NCBI GenBank assembly: GCA_900315595.1
Contig: OMZQ01000004.1
Location: forward strand, 1 to 64,000
Direction: 5' to 3'
DNA length: 64,000 nucleotides
DNA from: an uncultured Eubacteriales bacterium
GTDB lineage: Bacteria > Bacillota > Clostridia > Oscillospirales > Oscillospiraceae
Made by a program: the position numbers and the translations under genes
Shown: positions 48,786 to 58,003 of the stretch, piece by piece
How positions within the stretch are numbered: position 1 is the stretch's first letter
Layout: each line of letters starts with the position of its first letter
Notes under the pieces: model-generated
Database searches by the model: none
What the model saw: only the letters and a program-made list of their open reading frames with translations
Told to the model about the DNA's origin: nothing

Positions 48786-50570
48786 ATGTTTTGTGGTAAT
48801 TGCGGTGCCCAGTGCCCCGACGGAGCGGTCTTTTGTACCGCCTGCGGCGCTCAGCTCGGGCAGCAGGGAGCGGAGGCTGCGATCCCCAGCGCCGGCGCGC
48901 CGGCCGCGCCCGTGGGCAATGCACAGCCCTACTATGCGCCGGTGACGCCCAAAGCGCCCAAGCAGAAAAACCCCAAGACCAAGAAGATCGTGATCGGCGT
49001 CGTTGTGGGCGTGCTGGTGCTGGCCGCCATCGTAACGGGACTGATCCTGTTCCTGACGCGCCCGAAGACGATCAACCTCAACGAGTATCTGAAGATCGAA
49101 GCAGAGGGCTACGACGGCTACGGCAGCGTCCGGGCGTCCATCGACTGGGAAGCCATCGAGAAGAAGTACGGCGAAGACATCGAGTTTTCTGACGACGCGA
49201 AGCAAATTCTGAAGCTGTCGTCGAGCGAGCTCAGGCGGGGCACCCCGTTTGACTATCTGCCCATGCTGATTGACGTGGACCTGGATAAGACCTACGACTG
49301 CGCCAACGGCGAAAAGATCGCCTATGAGTGGGACGTCTATAAGAAGATCGAGGAGTGCTTCAACGTCAAGTTCGAATACGAAAAGGGCACCTACACGGTC
49401 AGCGGCCTGAAGGAAGTTGAAACGTTCGACCCGTTCGAGCATCTGACTGTTTCCTTCTCCGGCATCTCCTCGGACGGCAGCTGCGAGATCGAATATGACG
49501 GGGAAATTTTCAACTCCTGGAGCTTCACGGTCGATCCGCAGTACGATCTGTCCAACGGCGACACGGTCACGGTCAGTCTGGATTCCTACACTGACGACGA
49601 ATACCTCGTCGAGGAATACGGCAAGATCCCGAGTGTCAGGGAGAAGGAGTATACCGTCACCGGCCTGGTCGAATACGTGAACAGCTATTCCGAGCTGACG
49701 GAGGACTTCCTCACGAACGCGCAGTCCGAGGCGGAAGACCAGATCTATTCCTTCTTTGCCCGGTACTACGGCTCGGAGGCCGCTCTGTCGGATCTGACCT
49801 CCGACGGCTATCTCTTTGGCGTCACCAACGAGGATTACTATTCCAGCTATAACGAGCTGTATCTGATCTACCGCGGAACCGTCACGAAGGGAGACGAAGC
49901 CCCGTATCAGATGTGGTTCCCCGTCCATTTCCTGAATATTCTCTCCGAAGCCGACGGCATGAGCTATGAGGAGATTCGCGGGATCGGCGCGGGTTGGTCC
50001 TCCAGCGAGAGCTTTACGAACCCCGTATCCGCCTGGAACGAGATCATGGACTACGGCGACTCGATGGACTGGGAGGCCGGAGGCGGCTTTGAGCGTTTCG
50101 AGACCAACGAAAAACTGGACAGCCTGAGCAAGATCGGCGCGGATCAGCAGACGGCGTTCCAGGAGATGGCAAAGGCCGAGATCGAAAGCTACCTTGCCGA
50201 CGCCTACAGCTTCGACAGCACCGTTTCGGAGCTGACCTACGCCGGCGAGATCCTCCTGACGCCGAAGGACGAATACTACTCCAACCGCCTCTGCGTCGTC
50301 TTCTCCGCTCAGGTCACAAGCAGCGACGAAGACTTCGAGGAAACCACGGTCTACTACCCGGTGCGCTATGACGATATTACGGTCATTGCAGACGGCGAAT
50401 GCTTTGTGGAGTACAAAAACGGGATTGCGGGCTATTCCTATTTCCCGGACAGCTGGTATTCCACCAAGGGCTACACGGACCCGGCCGAGCTGTACAACGA
50501 TATCGTCACGCAAAACCGCAATAGCTATTCCTATGAGCTCTCCGAAGAGCTGAAGCAGCTCGAGAACTGA
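48786..50570 (+). CDS. Zinc-ribbon membrane protein with large extracellular part
   Basis: A 594-residue protein beginning with a zinc ribbon (CGNCGAQCPDGAVFCTACG, residues 3-21), an Ala/Pro linker, one membrane helix (about 67-90) and a 500-residue acidic exterior region with repeated beta-rich segments and many Tyr, Asp and Glu. The arrangement (cytoplasmic zinc ribbon, one helix, outer domain) is common in Clostridia cell-envelope proteins of unknown function. The ATG at 48786 has AAAGGAAG about seven bases upstream. It has a terminator shared with the convergent ECF gene. Confidence 0.75.
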   Translation: MFCGNCGAQCPDGAVFCTACGAQLGQQGAEAAIPSAGAPAAPVGNAQPYYAPVTPKAPKQKNPKTKKIVIGVVVGVLVLAAIVTGLILFLTRPKTINLNEYLKIEAEGYDGYGSVRASIDWEAIEKKYGEDIEFSDDAKQILKLSSSELRRGTPFDYLPMLIDVDLDKTYDCANGEKIAYEWDVYKKIEECFNVKFEYEKGTYTVSGLKEVETFDPFEHLTVSFSGISSDGSCEIEYDGEIFNSWSFTVDPQYDLSNGDTVTVSLDSYTDDEYLVEEYGKIPSVREKEYTVTGLVEYVNSYSELTEDFLTNAQSEAEDQIYSFFARYYGSEAALSDLTSDGYLFGVTNEDYYSSYNELYLIYRGTVTKGDEAPYQMWFPVHFLNILSEADGMSYEEIRGIGAGWSSSESFTNPVSAWNEIMDYGDSMDWEAGGGFERFETNEKLDSLSKIGADQQTAFQEMAKAEIESYLADAYSFDSTVSELTYAGEILLTPKDEYYSNRLCVVFSAQVTSSDEDFEETTVYYPVRYDDITVIADGECFVEYKNGIAGYSYFPDSWYSTKGYTDPAELYNDIVTQNRNSYSYELSEELKQLEN

Positions 50571-50581
50571 TTTTCAACCGT

Positions 50582-50668
50582 CTGCGGCGCACCGCCGTCC
50601 GGTGCGCCGCAGGAAAACAAACGGACGAAGCAGAACCCGATCGGGTTTTTGCTTCGTCCGTATTTTTG
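50582..50668. terminator. Double-hairpin bidirectional terminator
   Basis: First stem CTGCGGCGCACC (50582-50593) / GGTGCGCCGCAG (50601-50612); second stem ACGGACGAAGCA (50621-50632) / TGCTTCGTCCGT (50650-50661), with inner AACCCGATCGGGTT, then ATTTTTG. T-runs on both strands suit the convergent genes at 48786 and 50672. Confidence 0.85.
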
Positions 50669-50671
50669 CGC

Positions 50672-51205
50672 TCAGTGTGTGTCGGGCCGGTCTGTCTCCA
50701 GACGCCGCAGCAGGCAGGTCAGAGGCCAGACCAGCGTTCCCAGGGCCAGATTGCCAAAGGCGTGGATCAGATCAAAGGGAAGTCCTGCGGCGATCCATGC
50801 GGGAACCCGGTTCCAGTCTCCGTCCAGAAAGGCGTAACACTGAAACGGAGCGTACAGGCTCCCGTAGCAGAGACCGAACAGGCCGCAGACCACGGCGTAA
50901 ACCGGCATGCGCAGCCAGTCCGGCATGCGCTTCGGCAGGAGCATCGTCACGCCCCAGAGCACCGGCCAAAGGTAAAAATAGGGAAACCACCAGAGCCCGA
51001 ACCCGGAAAAAGCACCCTGGAGCAGGATGAAAACCAGAATCGGGATCAGGGCGTATTTGCGGTAGACGAGGGTGTAGACCATGGTCAGCGTACTAACCAG
51101 CTCCACGTTCGGCGCGAATTCCAGTGCCTGCTTGGAGCAGAACTGCATCGTTCCGAGCAGGGCGAAGATCAGAATATGCCGCAGGTCCAGCCGCTTCCGG
51201 CCCAT
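50672..51205 (-). CDS. ECF transporter S component (probably cobalamin-type)
   Basis: A 177-residue hydrophobic protein with five or six membrane helices; the final segment LPFDLIHAFGNLALGTLVWPL is typical of ECF substrate-binding (S) components. It begins one base after the stop of a DUF4430 lipoprotein. A cobalamin-riboswitch-like leader upstream of that lipoprotein points to vitamin B12 or a related corrinoid as substrate. The energising ECF ATPases and T component are not in the window and would be shared. Confidence 0.75.
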   Translation of the reverse strand: MGRKRLDLRHILIFALLGTMQFCSKQALEFAPNVELVSTLTMVYTLVYRKYALIPILVFILLQGAFSGFGLWWFPYFYLWPVLWGVTMLLPKRMPDWLRMPVYAVVCGLFGLCYGSLYAPFQCYAFLDGDWNRVPAWIAAGLPFDLIHAFGNLALGTLVWPLTCLLRRLETDRPDTH

Positions 51206-51206
51206 A

Positions 51207-51707
51207 TCAGCCCTTCGTCGCGGTCAGGGCATAGGTCGCGCCTTCCGTGATCGGGGTGGTGTCCACGCCGGTCGAGGCGTAGGCGCCGTCCACGTAGAAG
51301 GCCCAGTACATGCCGTCGGTGTCCCAATCCAGGGTCTCGCCGTCCACGGTCGTGACGTACATGCCGTAGCCTGCCAGCTCGCCGTCGATCAGCTCCAGAC
51401 CGGTCAGGGCCTCGCCCACATATTGGTCGTCGCTGTGGATCACGAAACTGCTCGTCGTGCCGTCAGACTTGGTCACGTCCAGATAGAAGGTGTGCGCGCC
51501 TTCGCCCAGCTCGGTCCGTCCGTCCGGGGCGGCTGTCGTGGTCGCGGGGGCAGCCTCGGCGGTCGTCTGGACCGCAGAGACGGTCGTCTGGACCGCTGCG
51601 TCAGTCTGCTGGGTCTTCTCCTGCTTGTCGCATCCGCTCAGCGCCGCCGCCGCAAGCAGCACCGTCAGGACGAGACACAGAGAAAGAATGCTTCTGATTC
51701 TCTTCAT
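51207..51707 (-). CDS. DUF4430 lipoprotein
   Basis: A 166-residue exported lipoprotein: signal peptide with lipobox LSGC (Cys near residue 26), a Thr/Ala-rich spacer, then a DUF4430 domain (residues 70-165: HTFYLDVTKSDGTTSSFVIHSDDQYVGEALTGLELIDGELAGYGMYV...) with the closing WAFYVDGAYA motif. DUF4430 resembles the small domain of transcobalamin/intrinsic factor. AAAGGAG lies upstream of the ATG. It heads a two-gene operon with the ECF S component behind the riboswitch-like leader. Confidence 0.88.
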   Translation of the reverse strand: MKRIRSILSLCLVLTVLLAAAALSGCDKQEKTQQTDAAVQTTVSAVQTTAEAAPATTTAAPDGRTELGEGAHTFYLDVTKSDGTTSSFVIHSDDQYVGEALTGLELIDGELAGYGMYVTTVDGETLDWDTDGMYWAFYVDGAYASTGVDTTPITEGATYALTATKG

Positions 51708-51829
51708 AATGTGTTCTCCTTTGTCTTGATTTGCCGGGAAAGCCCGGCGTTTTTTCCGCAAAGGCTCTGCCGCACCCGGAGGGCTTTTCCCTCCGCGGGG
51801 AAGCGCTTTCGGCTTCCGTCCGCCCGGAG

Positions 51830-52047
51830 CTCGCGGCGGCGGCAAAGGCGCGGGCCAGTCTTCCGGCTCATGGCGGCAAGGGACGCCTTCTCGGCTTGCG
51901 CCAATGGCATTCGGCTCTGCGGCGAGCCGCTGTCCCTGCTCCGGGCGGAGGCTCCGCCCTGCCATCTACGGCCACGGTCTGGCGCGGGGATCGGGCGAAG
52001 GCCCTGGACCCGCTTCCTGATTAAGTATCGGATACACCCAGCTTTGC
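51830..52047 (-). promoter_or_regulatory. Cobalamin-riboswitch-like leader
   Basis: On the minus strand the leader contains GAGCCGGAAGACTGGCC (51869-51853), matching 14 or so of 17 positions of the B12 box, preceded by TGCCATTGGCGCAAGCCG and paired GC-rich arms in the order expected for a cobalamin aptamer. It starts just after a strong promoter and ends before the DUF4430 gene. A GCCGGG/CCCGGC hairpin between box and gene could be the switching element. Boundaries are approximate. Confidence 0.7.
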
Positions 52048-52054
52048 AAGGGGC

Positions 52055-52083
52055 ATTATACCGCAGCCGCCCGGCAAAGTCAA
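52055..52083 (-). promoter_or_regulatory. Promoter of the DUF4430-ECF operon
   Basis: On the minus strand TTGACT (52083-52078), 17 bases, TATAAT (52060-52055), just ahead of the riboswitch-like leader. Confidence 0.85.
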
Positions 52084-52084
52084 G

Positions 52085-52115
52085 CAAAAGGGAACGGCCC
52101 GTGCGGGCCGTTCCC
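52085..52115 (-). terminator. Terminator of the DUF4956-VTC operon
   Basis: GGGAACGGCCC (52090-52100) and GGGCCGTTCCC (52105-52115) pair perfectly; on the minus strand TTTTGC follows, overlapping the next promoter. Confidence 0.85.
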
Positions 52116-52134
52116 GGTGGTATCGTTGGGTGCA

Positions 52135-52812
52135 TCAGAGCTGCCCGACCTCCAGAGCGTAGGGCAGAATGGAGATTTCCAGATTCCCGTTCTTCGTGCG
52201 CAGGGCGTCGATCAAGGCCTTTTCGTCGCCGGGATTCTTCATCGTGATCCGGTAGGAGAGACGGAACATCGAGCCCATTCCGGTGGTCTTCACGCCCACG
52301 CTCTCCACGCTGCGCAGATAGCGGTCAAAGATCTCGTCGAAGGCCCCGTTGTATTCCAGGGATTCGGGGATCGTGACCTTCAGCAGCTTCTCGGCGGAAA
52401 GCCCACGGTGCTCAAAAATCGGCAGAGCGGCGATCACAAAGTAGAGCGCAGCCAGCCCCAACAGGATAATGACCCCGTAGGCCACGTAGCCCATGCCGAA
52501 GGCAATCCCGGAGCCCATTGCGATCAACACCGCGGCGATCTCGTCCGCGCTGCCGGGAGCCGAGCGGAAGCGGATCAGACCGAACGCGCCGCCGATGGCG
52601 ACGCCCGCGCCGATCGAGCCGCTGACGAAGGATATGACCGCCGCGACCACAAGGGGCAGAAGCGTCGTCACCAAAAAGAAGCGCTTGGTCGAGCGAATGC
52701 GGAAGGACATCAGCCAGGAGTAGATCAGACCGGAGACCAGGGCGGCAGCCGCCATTGTGAAAAACTGGCCCGCGGTGATGGCGGAGGTATAGATCGTTTC
52801 AAACATATGCAT
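52135..52812 (-). CDS. DUF4956 membrane protein
   Basis: A 225-residue protein with four or so membrane helices in residues 10-130 (VSGSIGAGVAIGGAFGLIRFRSAPGSADEIAAVLIAMGSGIAFGMGY is the family signature) and a cytoplasmic alpha/beta domain to the end. DUF4956 proteins regularly stand next to VTC-type polyphosphate polymerases, as here, and may be the membrane partner. It begins ten bases after the VTC gene stop with AAAGGA upstream. Confidence 0.88.
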   Translation of the reverse strand: MHMFETIYTSAITAGQFFTMAAAALVSGLIYSWLMSFRIRSTKRFFLVTTLLPLVVAAVISFVSGSIGAGVAIGGAFGLIRFRSAPGSADEIAAVLIAMGSGIAFGMGYVAYGVIILLGLAALYFVIAALPIFEHRGLSAEKLLKVTIPESLEYNGAFDEIFDRYLRSVESVGVKTTGMGSMFRLSYRITMKNPGDEKALIDALRTKNGNLEISILPYALEVGQL

Positions 52813-52822
52813 GCATCCTTTC

Positions 52823-53554
52823 TTAGCTGACGTTCAGAATTTCGCGCTTGTAGGCCTCGCCGTATTTGGAAAAGCTGGCCTGGTAGATCTTTTCCCTGGA
52901 GAGAATGCGGGTGAGCCACAGGGGGACCGCACTCTGGACCTTGATCTCCAGGATCGCGCTGCCCTGGGGCAGGAGGGGGATCCCGTCCAGGCCGCTCGTG
53001 AGATCCAGCCGCTCGGTGCGGTAGCGGGGATTTGCGTCGATGGTCAGTCGCAGCTCGCCGTCCGGCTCATAGTAGGCGGTGCGGTCGTAGATGATCAGAC
53101 AGGCCGGAGCCAGATTGTCGTAGTAGTCGCGGAAGGCGGCGAGCTCCCGGTCGATCTGACCGTCGCGGGCCTCGGCCTCGCCCGCGAAAAACTGCTCCAC
53201 CGCCGGAATCGTGGATCGGACCCTGCGCTTGTAGACCGTTCCGTTGGCCTTCCGCTTGAGCTCCAGAAAGACCGGCGAGGTCTCGGAGGCCGGGCCGTAG
53301 GAGCGGAGTCGGAGCTTTTCCTTGAAGGGGGGCTTTTCCAGCGAGGCGCGGATCAGCCGCCGGTCCGGTGTGTCATAGTAGAGGGAGGCGATCGAGGTCA
53401 GGCCGAAGGCGTCGGCGACCATGTGCCCCTCCAGTCCCCGGAGCAGAGCGGCGGTCTGCCGGGCGTTGAGTATATACTTCATTTCCACGCGCTGCATCAC
53501 GGAAATGGGGTTTTCCGGATTCAGCGTGACGGGAGCGGCAGCGGATTGCAGCAT
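52823..53554 (-). CDS. VTC-domain polyphosphate polymerase-like protein
   Basis: A 243-residue protein of the VTC/CYTH triphosphate tunnel superfamily. RVEMKYIL at residues 25-32, SLYYDTPD near 62, K and R residues in FKEKLRLRSYG near 82, FLELKRK near 98 and the closing ILEIKVQS near 208 form the tunnel's basic and acidic rows. Such enzymes make polyphosphate from nucleotide. The ATG at 53554 has AGGAGG upstream. The adjacent DUF4956 gene is its usual partner. Confidence 0.88.
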   Translation of the reverse strand: MLQSAAAPVTLNPENPISVMQRVEMKYILNARQTAALLRGLEGHMVADAFGLTSIASLYYDTPDRRLIRASLEKPPFKEKLRLRSYGPASETSPVFLELKRKANGTVYKRRVRSTIPAVEQFFAGEAEARDGQIDRELAAFRDYYDNLAPACLIIYDRTAYYEPDGELRLTIDANPRYRTERLDLTSGLDGIPLLPQGSAILEIKVQSAVPLWLTRILSREKIYQASFSKYGEAYKREILNVS

Positions 53555-53663
53555 CGGAATCACCTCCTGGGCGGAATTGGAACCCTGCCGGTTCGTTTGT
53601 TCTGGCGTGATTGTAGCGGGCGAACCTTATAGCAAGCTTAAGCACGGAAGATTTTTAAAACGC

Positions 53664-53696
53664 AAAAAAACCGGCGGAGCCGAGCGGCTCCGCCGG
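53664..53696 (-). terminator. Terminator of the sucrose operon
   Basis: CCGGCGGAGCC (53671-53681) and GGCTCCGCCGG (53686-53696) pair perfectly with a GAGC loop; on the minus strand seven T follow. It closes the operon that ends with the PTS gene. Confidence 0.93.
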
Positions 53697-53715
53697 GAGA
53701 TGGGGCAGGGATCGT

Positions 53716-55656
53716 TTACTTTGCGCCGCACGCCACGCCGTCCAGATCCTCGGCGTTGGTGAGCATGACGACCACGGTCTCATTGCAGCCCGCAGCCTTG
53801 ATCTTGCTGACGTCGAAGTTCAGCAGGGGCTGACCGGCCTTGACCTTGTCGCCGTCCTGGACCAGGGCGGTGAAGCCCTCGCCGTTCATGCTGACGGTGT
53901 TGATGCCGACGTGGATCAGAAGCTCCATGCCGTTGGCTTCCAGGGTGATCGCGTGCTTGGTGTCAAACACGGAGGTCACCTCGCCGTCAAACGGAGCGAC
54001 CACGACGCCGGCCGTCGGGACGATGCCGACGCCCTCGCCCAGAACGCCGGAGGCAAAGGTCTCGTCGGGGATCTCTTCCATCGGGATGACCTTGCCGGGC
54101 ACGGGCTGGAGAACGGTGCCGGCCGCGCAGCGGATCACGGAGGTGGAAGGCACCTTGATCTCAGCGGGAGCGGGAGCAGCCTTTTCTTCCTTGGGCTTGT
54201 CTTCCTTCCAGAGCACGAAGGTCAGGAAGAAGGCCAGGCCGCAGGCGATGAGCATCTGGATCGCGTACATGGGGATGTTGTTGATGATCAGCAGGCCGGG
54301 GATGCCGGTGACGCCGTAGGAGCTGGCGCCCAGGGGAACCATATTGCCGTTCACGTTGACCTTGATCAGGGAGCCGAAGAGCGCAGCCACGGCGCCGCCG
54401 ATCATGGCGGCGATGAAGGGCTTCATAAAGCGGAAGTTGATGCCGAAGATGGCGGGCTCGGTGATGCCCAGGGAGGCGGAGAGGGAGGCGGGCAGGGCGA
54501 CGGACTTGGTCTTGCGGTTCTTGGCAATGAAGAAGACGGCAAGGCAGGCGCCGAACTGCGCGAAGTTGGCGGAAGAGGCAATGGGCATCCAGATGTTGTA
54601 GGCGCCTTCATACTCCGCAAGCATGCCGGCCTCGATGACGTTGTACATGTGGTGCAGGCCCATGACCACGGTCCAGGGATAGAGCGCGCCCATGGCCAGC
54701 GCGCCGAAGCCCTTGGTCTCCGTGACCAGCCACTTGGCACCGGTCAGCACCCAGGTCTCCAGGATGGCAAAGACGGGGCCGATGACCGTGAAGGTCACGA
54801 AAGCGGTGACCATAACGGTGACCAGCGGGGTCACGAAGAGGTCAATCATCTCAGGCACGATCTTGTGGAGCTTCTTCTCCACCGTACTCATCAACAATAC
54901 CGACAATATGATTGGGATTACGTGTCCTTGATAACCTTGCTGCCTGACGTCAAAGAAGAATGACAATACCGGGGTTTTGCTGAGATCGCCGAAGAGATGC
55001 CAGATGGCGGGTTGGTTTTCGGGGGTGATGGTCCAGGCATTCATCAGATTGGGATGGATCATCAGGAAGCCGATGACGGCGCCGAGGAACACGTTGCCGC
55101 CGAAGACCCGGGCCGCGGAGATGGCGACCAGCACGGGCAGACAGACGAAGGCGGTGTTGGCGATCATATCCAGGAACTGGAACCAGGGAGTTTTCGCGAA
55201 GGTGGCAATAAATTCACCCGTAGCGGGATCCGTGTGGCCGATGGCCTTGCCGAGGGCCTCCACCAGGCCCATCATCAGGCCGGAGGCCACGATGGCGGGG
55301 AGGATGGGAACGAAAATGTCACCGGGGGTCTTGAGGATCTTCTTCCACCAGGGCATCTTGGAGGCGGCGGCCTCCTTGACCTCCGCCTTGGTGGCGGCGG
55401 TGAGCCCGGTGACGGCCAGGAACTCGTCATACACCTTGTTGACGGTTCCGGTGCCGATGATCAGCTGGAGCTGACCGTTGGATTCGAACATGCCCTTGAC
55501 GCCTTCCACGTCCTCCAGAGCCTTGGAATTCACCTTGCTGTTGTCGGCGATGACCAGGCGGAGGCGGGTGGCACAATGGGCTGCGCTGATGATGTTCTCT
55601 TTGCCGCCGAGATTGGCAAAGATCTCTTCCGCGCATTTGCGGTAGTTGAGTGCCAT
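53716..55656 (-). CDS. scrA: Sucrose-type PTS transporter EIIBCA
   Basis: A 646-residue PTS permease that imports and phosphorylates its sugar. EIIB comes first (phosphorylated Cys28 in HCATRLRL), then EIIC with about ten membrane helices (residues 105-470; SLGITEPAIFGINFRF is a signature), then EIIA (from about 500) with active His in LLIHVGINTV near 570. The order B-C-A and the neighbouring GH32 enzymes point to sucrose. AAGGAGAG precedes the ATG. It is the last gene of the minus-strand operon. Confidence 0.93.
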   Translation of the reverse strand: MALNYRKCAEEIFANLGGKENIISAAHCATRLRLVIADNSKVNSKALEDVEGVKGMFESNGQLQLIIGTGTVNKVYDEFLAVTGLTAATKAEVKEAAASKMPWWKKILKTPGDIFVPILPAIVASGLMMGLVEALGKAIGHTDPATGEFIATFAKTPWFQFLDMIANTAFVCLPVLVAISAARVFGGNVFLGAVIGFLMIHPNLMNAWTITPENQPAIWHLFGDLSKTPVLSFFFDVRQQGYQGHVIPIILSVLLMSTVEKKLHKIVPEMIDLFVTPLVTVMVTAFVTFTVIGPVFAILETWVLTGAKWLVTETKGFGALAMGALYPWTVVMGLHHMYNVIEAGMLAEYEGAYNIWMPIASSANFAQFGACLAVFFIAKNRKTKSVALPASLSASLGITEPAIFGINFRFMKPFIAAMIGGAVAALFGSLIKVNVNGNMVPLGASSYGVTGIPGLLIINNIPMYAIQMLIACGLAFFLTFVLWKEDKPKEEKAAPAPAEIKVPSTSVIRCAAGTVLQPVPGKVIPMEEIPDETFASGVLGEGVGIVPTAGVVVAPFDGEVTSVFDTKHAITLEANGMELLIHVGINTVSMNGEGFTALVQDGDKVKAGQPLLNFDVSKIKAAGCNETVVVMLTNAEDLDGVACGAK

Positions 55657-55702
55657 TTCAGAACTCTCCTTTTCGTATTATATTCTCAGCCGAAGCTGAA
55701 AA

Positions 55703-57202
55703 CTACTTGGTAAGATGGCTTGCTTTGACGTTGAGCCGAACGGCGCCGTCCGCAAAGAAGGAAATGCGGTCGGCGGTGACGGGGGTGTCCACAGCCAGGG
55801 ACATCACCTTTTCGCCGTCGTTCACAAAGACCTCCGCGCTGAACCGATCCAGAATCAGCCGCAGGCGGATCGCGCCGTTTTTGTGGGCGACCTTTGCGCG
55901 GCGCTGGTGGATGATGGCGCGGCGGGAGCCGGAGAACTTTCGGTCGATTTTCAGCACAGATTCGTGCGGGCGGAAGCTGACGCCGGTGTGGAACTGCTCG
56001 TCCTGCGCGAACCAGACCGAAAAGCGCTGGTAGGGGCCGTCCAGCGGGAAAACCTCCAGCTCCAGATCGAGCTGCCGCCCGTCTACGCCGGGCAGGGAGA
56101 CCTTTTCGCCGCGGATCTCCACGTTCTCGCAGCAGACGCGGTCCGCCCGGAGCTGTTCCAGCTCCCGGATCGGACGCTGGCAGAGGACGCCGTCGCGGAA
56201 AAACAGCTCGCGCGGCAGGCTCATCTGGCCGAACCAGGGATAGTTGCGGTAGTGCTGGTTGCAGGTGTCCCAGTTCATCAGCCAGCCGACCATGACCCGC
56301 CGTCCGTCCGGGGTCAGGATCGTCTGCGGGGCGTAGAAGTCGATGCCGTAGTCCACAGCCTGATTGGCCCGCTCGCGGAATTCGCCGCTCTCGGGGTCGA
56401 AGGTGCCGATCAGGCAGAAAACACCGTCGCCGTTGTGGTACTCAAAGCCCTGGGGGAGCATATCCTGCGCCGAGACGAGCAGAACGTCCTGCCCGTCCAG
56501 ACGGAACAGATCGGGACACTCCCACATCAGACCGAGGCGGTTATGATTCTCCGCCGCCTTGCGGATCAGACGCCAGGAGACCAGATCCTCGCTCTCATAG
56601 AGCAGCACCTGACCGCCGCCCTCGTTGTCCCTGCTAGCAATGACGCAGCGATAGCGCCCGTCCGGCTCCTGCCAGAGCTTGGGGTCGCGGAAATGCTCGT
56701 CGCTTGCGCCGGCGGGCAGGTCCTCGGCGGTGATGACCGGGTTGCCCGGGAACTTCGCGTAGTTCAGTCCGTCGCCGAAGGCAAGGTTCTGGGTCTGTAC
56801 CTGCTGCCGCCCGCCGTGACGGGTGATCTTGTCGGCCACGCCGGTGTACATCAACGCGTGCCGTCCGTCCGGCAGGGTCAGAGCGGTGCCGGAAAAGCAG
56901 CCGCCGTAGTCATAGGGCATATCCGGGGCCAGGGCTGCGGGGAGGTATTCCCAGTGCAGCAGGTCGCTGCTGACCGCGTGGCCCCAGTGCATCGGCCCCC
57001 AGTGGGAATCGTAGGGGTGATACTGGTAAAACAGGTGGTACTGACCGTTGTAGAAGGAAAAGCCGTTCGGGTCGTTCATCCAGCCCACGCGGGGCGAGAG
57101 GTGGAAGGCCGGCCGATCCTCCGGCATGATAAAGGCGCTTTGGTTGGTTTCATAGTGCCGCGCGTCCAGCATGGCGCGGCTGAGCGTGTTCAATTCGTCC
57201 AT
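55703..57202 (-). CDS. scrB: GH32 sucrose-6-phosphate hydrolase
   Basis: A 499-residue GH32 enzyme splitting sucrose 6-phosphate into glucose 6-phosphate and fructose. The nucleophile Asp is in WMNDPNG near residue 42, the transition-state Asp in FRDPK near 171, and the acid/base Glu in WECPD near 228; a C-terminal beta-sandwich domain starts near 350. It has no signal peptide, as expected for a PTS partner. It lies 46 bases upstream of scrA and 14 bases downstream of the HAD gene. Confidence 0.93.
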   Translation of the reverse strand: MDELNTLSRAMLDARHYETNQSAFIMPEDRPAFHLSPRVGWMNDPNGFSFYNGQYHLFYQYHPYDSHWGPMHWGHAVSSDLLHWEYLPAALAPDMPYDYGGCFSGTALTLPDGRHALMYTGVADKITRHGGRQQVQTQNLAFGDGLNYAKFPGNPVITAEDLPAGASDEHFRDPKLWQEPDGRYRCVIASRDNEGGGQVLLYESEDLVSWRLIRKAAENHNRLGLMWECPDLFRLDGQDVLLVSAQDMLPQGFEYHNGDGVFCLIGTFDPESGEFRERANQAVDYGIDFYAPQTILTPDGRRVMVGWLMNWDTCNQHYRNYPWFGQMSLPRELFFRDGVLCQRPIRELEQLRADRVCCENVEIRGEKVSLPGVDGRQLDLELEVFPLDGPYQRFSVWFAQDEQFHTGVSFRPHESVLKIDRKFSGSRRAIIHQRRAKVAHKNGAIRLRLILDRFSAEVFVNDGEKVMSLAVDTPVTADRISFFADGAVRLNVKASHLTK

Positions 57203-57216
57203 GGCAAAGATTCTTT

Positions 57217-57990
57217 TCAGTCGTCGTTCATGCTGTCGAGCAGGGCGTCCACGATGGTCGGAACGACCTTCGTCGCCCGCTTCTGTACGAGCTCGGGGGC
57301 GTAGGGGAAGGTGTAGGAGACGTCGGCGGCGTCCAGCAGGGGCAGATCGTTCATCGAATCACCGATGCCGTATAGCTTGACCGTGCCCCAGTGCTGCTTC
57401 ATGTAGTCGCGCAGATAGAGCACACCCTTGCCCTTTGAGCAGCCGCGGGGCGCAATATCGACCTCCACGACGTTCTGAAAGGCCTGGACGAAATCGCCGA
57501 AGCGCTCGTTCACGGTCTCCACGATGGCAGCCGCGTCCTCCAGACGCTCGGTGTGGATGCTGACCTGATGGATCAGCCCGTCCGGCGCGTCGTCCACGCC
57601 GGTGATCACGTGGTAGAAGCCGGGATAGTCCATCCTGGCAAAGACGCAGATCTCTCCCTCGATATCCAGGGTCATCCGGTAGCCCTTCGGGTTGTATTCC
57701 CGGATCAGGGCGTCCGCCACGCTGCGGTCCACACCGCGCTTCAAAATGGGCTCAAGTTCCCGGCCCACGATGTTCGCGCCGCTGGAGGTGATGTAGAAGT
57801 CGGGCTGCAGGATCCCGCCGATGAAGGGGGTCAGACCGCCCACCTGGCGGCCGGTGCAAAGGCCGAACAGGTGACCCGCGGCCTGGTAGCGCCGGATCGT
57901 CTCCACGCTGACCGGCGGCAGACGCTCGGCCTCGGTCGCGCCCTTGTAGAAATACAGGGTACCGTCAAAATCACTGGCAAATACTTTCAT
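57217..57990 (-). CDS. HAD-superfamily sugar phosphatase (Cof type)
   Basis: A 257-residue HAD phosphatase. Motif I is SDFDGTLYF (Asp nucleophile at residues 6-8), motif II CTGR near 47, motif III Lys in SKGKG near 190, and motif IV GIGDSMNDLPLL near 210, with a Cof-type C2 cap between. The ATG follows AGAGG by seven bases, 13 bases after the second GH32 gene. Its place between two sucrose-cleaving enzymes suggests that it acts on sucrose 6-phosphate or a hexose phosphate; this is inferred from context. Confidence 0.88.
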   Translation of the reverse strand: MKVFASDFDGTLYFYKGATEAERLPPVSVETIRRYQAAGHLFGLCTGRQVGGLTPFIGGILQPDFYITSSGANIVGRELEPILKRGVDRSVADALIREYNPKGYRMTLDIEGEICVFARMDYPGFYHVITGVDDAPDGLIHQVSIHTERLEDAAAIVETVNERFGDFVQAFQNVVEVDIAPRGCSKGKGVLYLRDYMKQHWGTVKLYGIGDSMNDLPLLDAADVSYTFPYAPELVQKRATKVVPTIVDALLDSMNDD

Positions 57991-58003
57991 GTTGAAACCT
58001 CTG

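Noticed and set aside
48279..50513. A 744-codon open frame on the minus strand
   Set aside because: Antisense to ccsA and the zinc-ribbon protein gene, which have convincing starts and domains.
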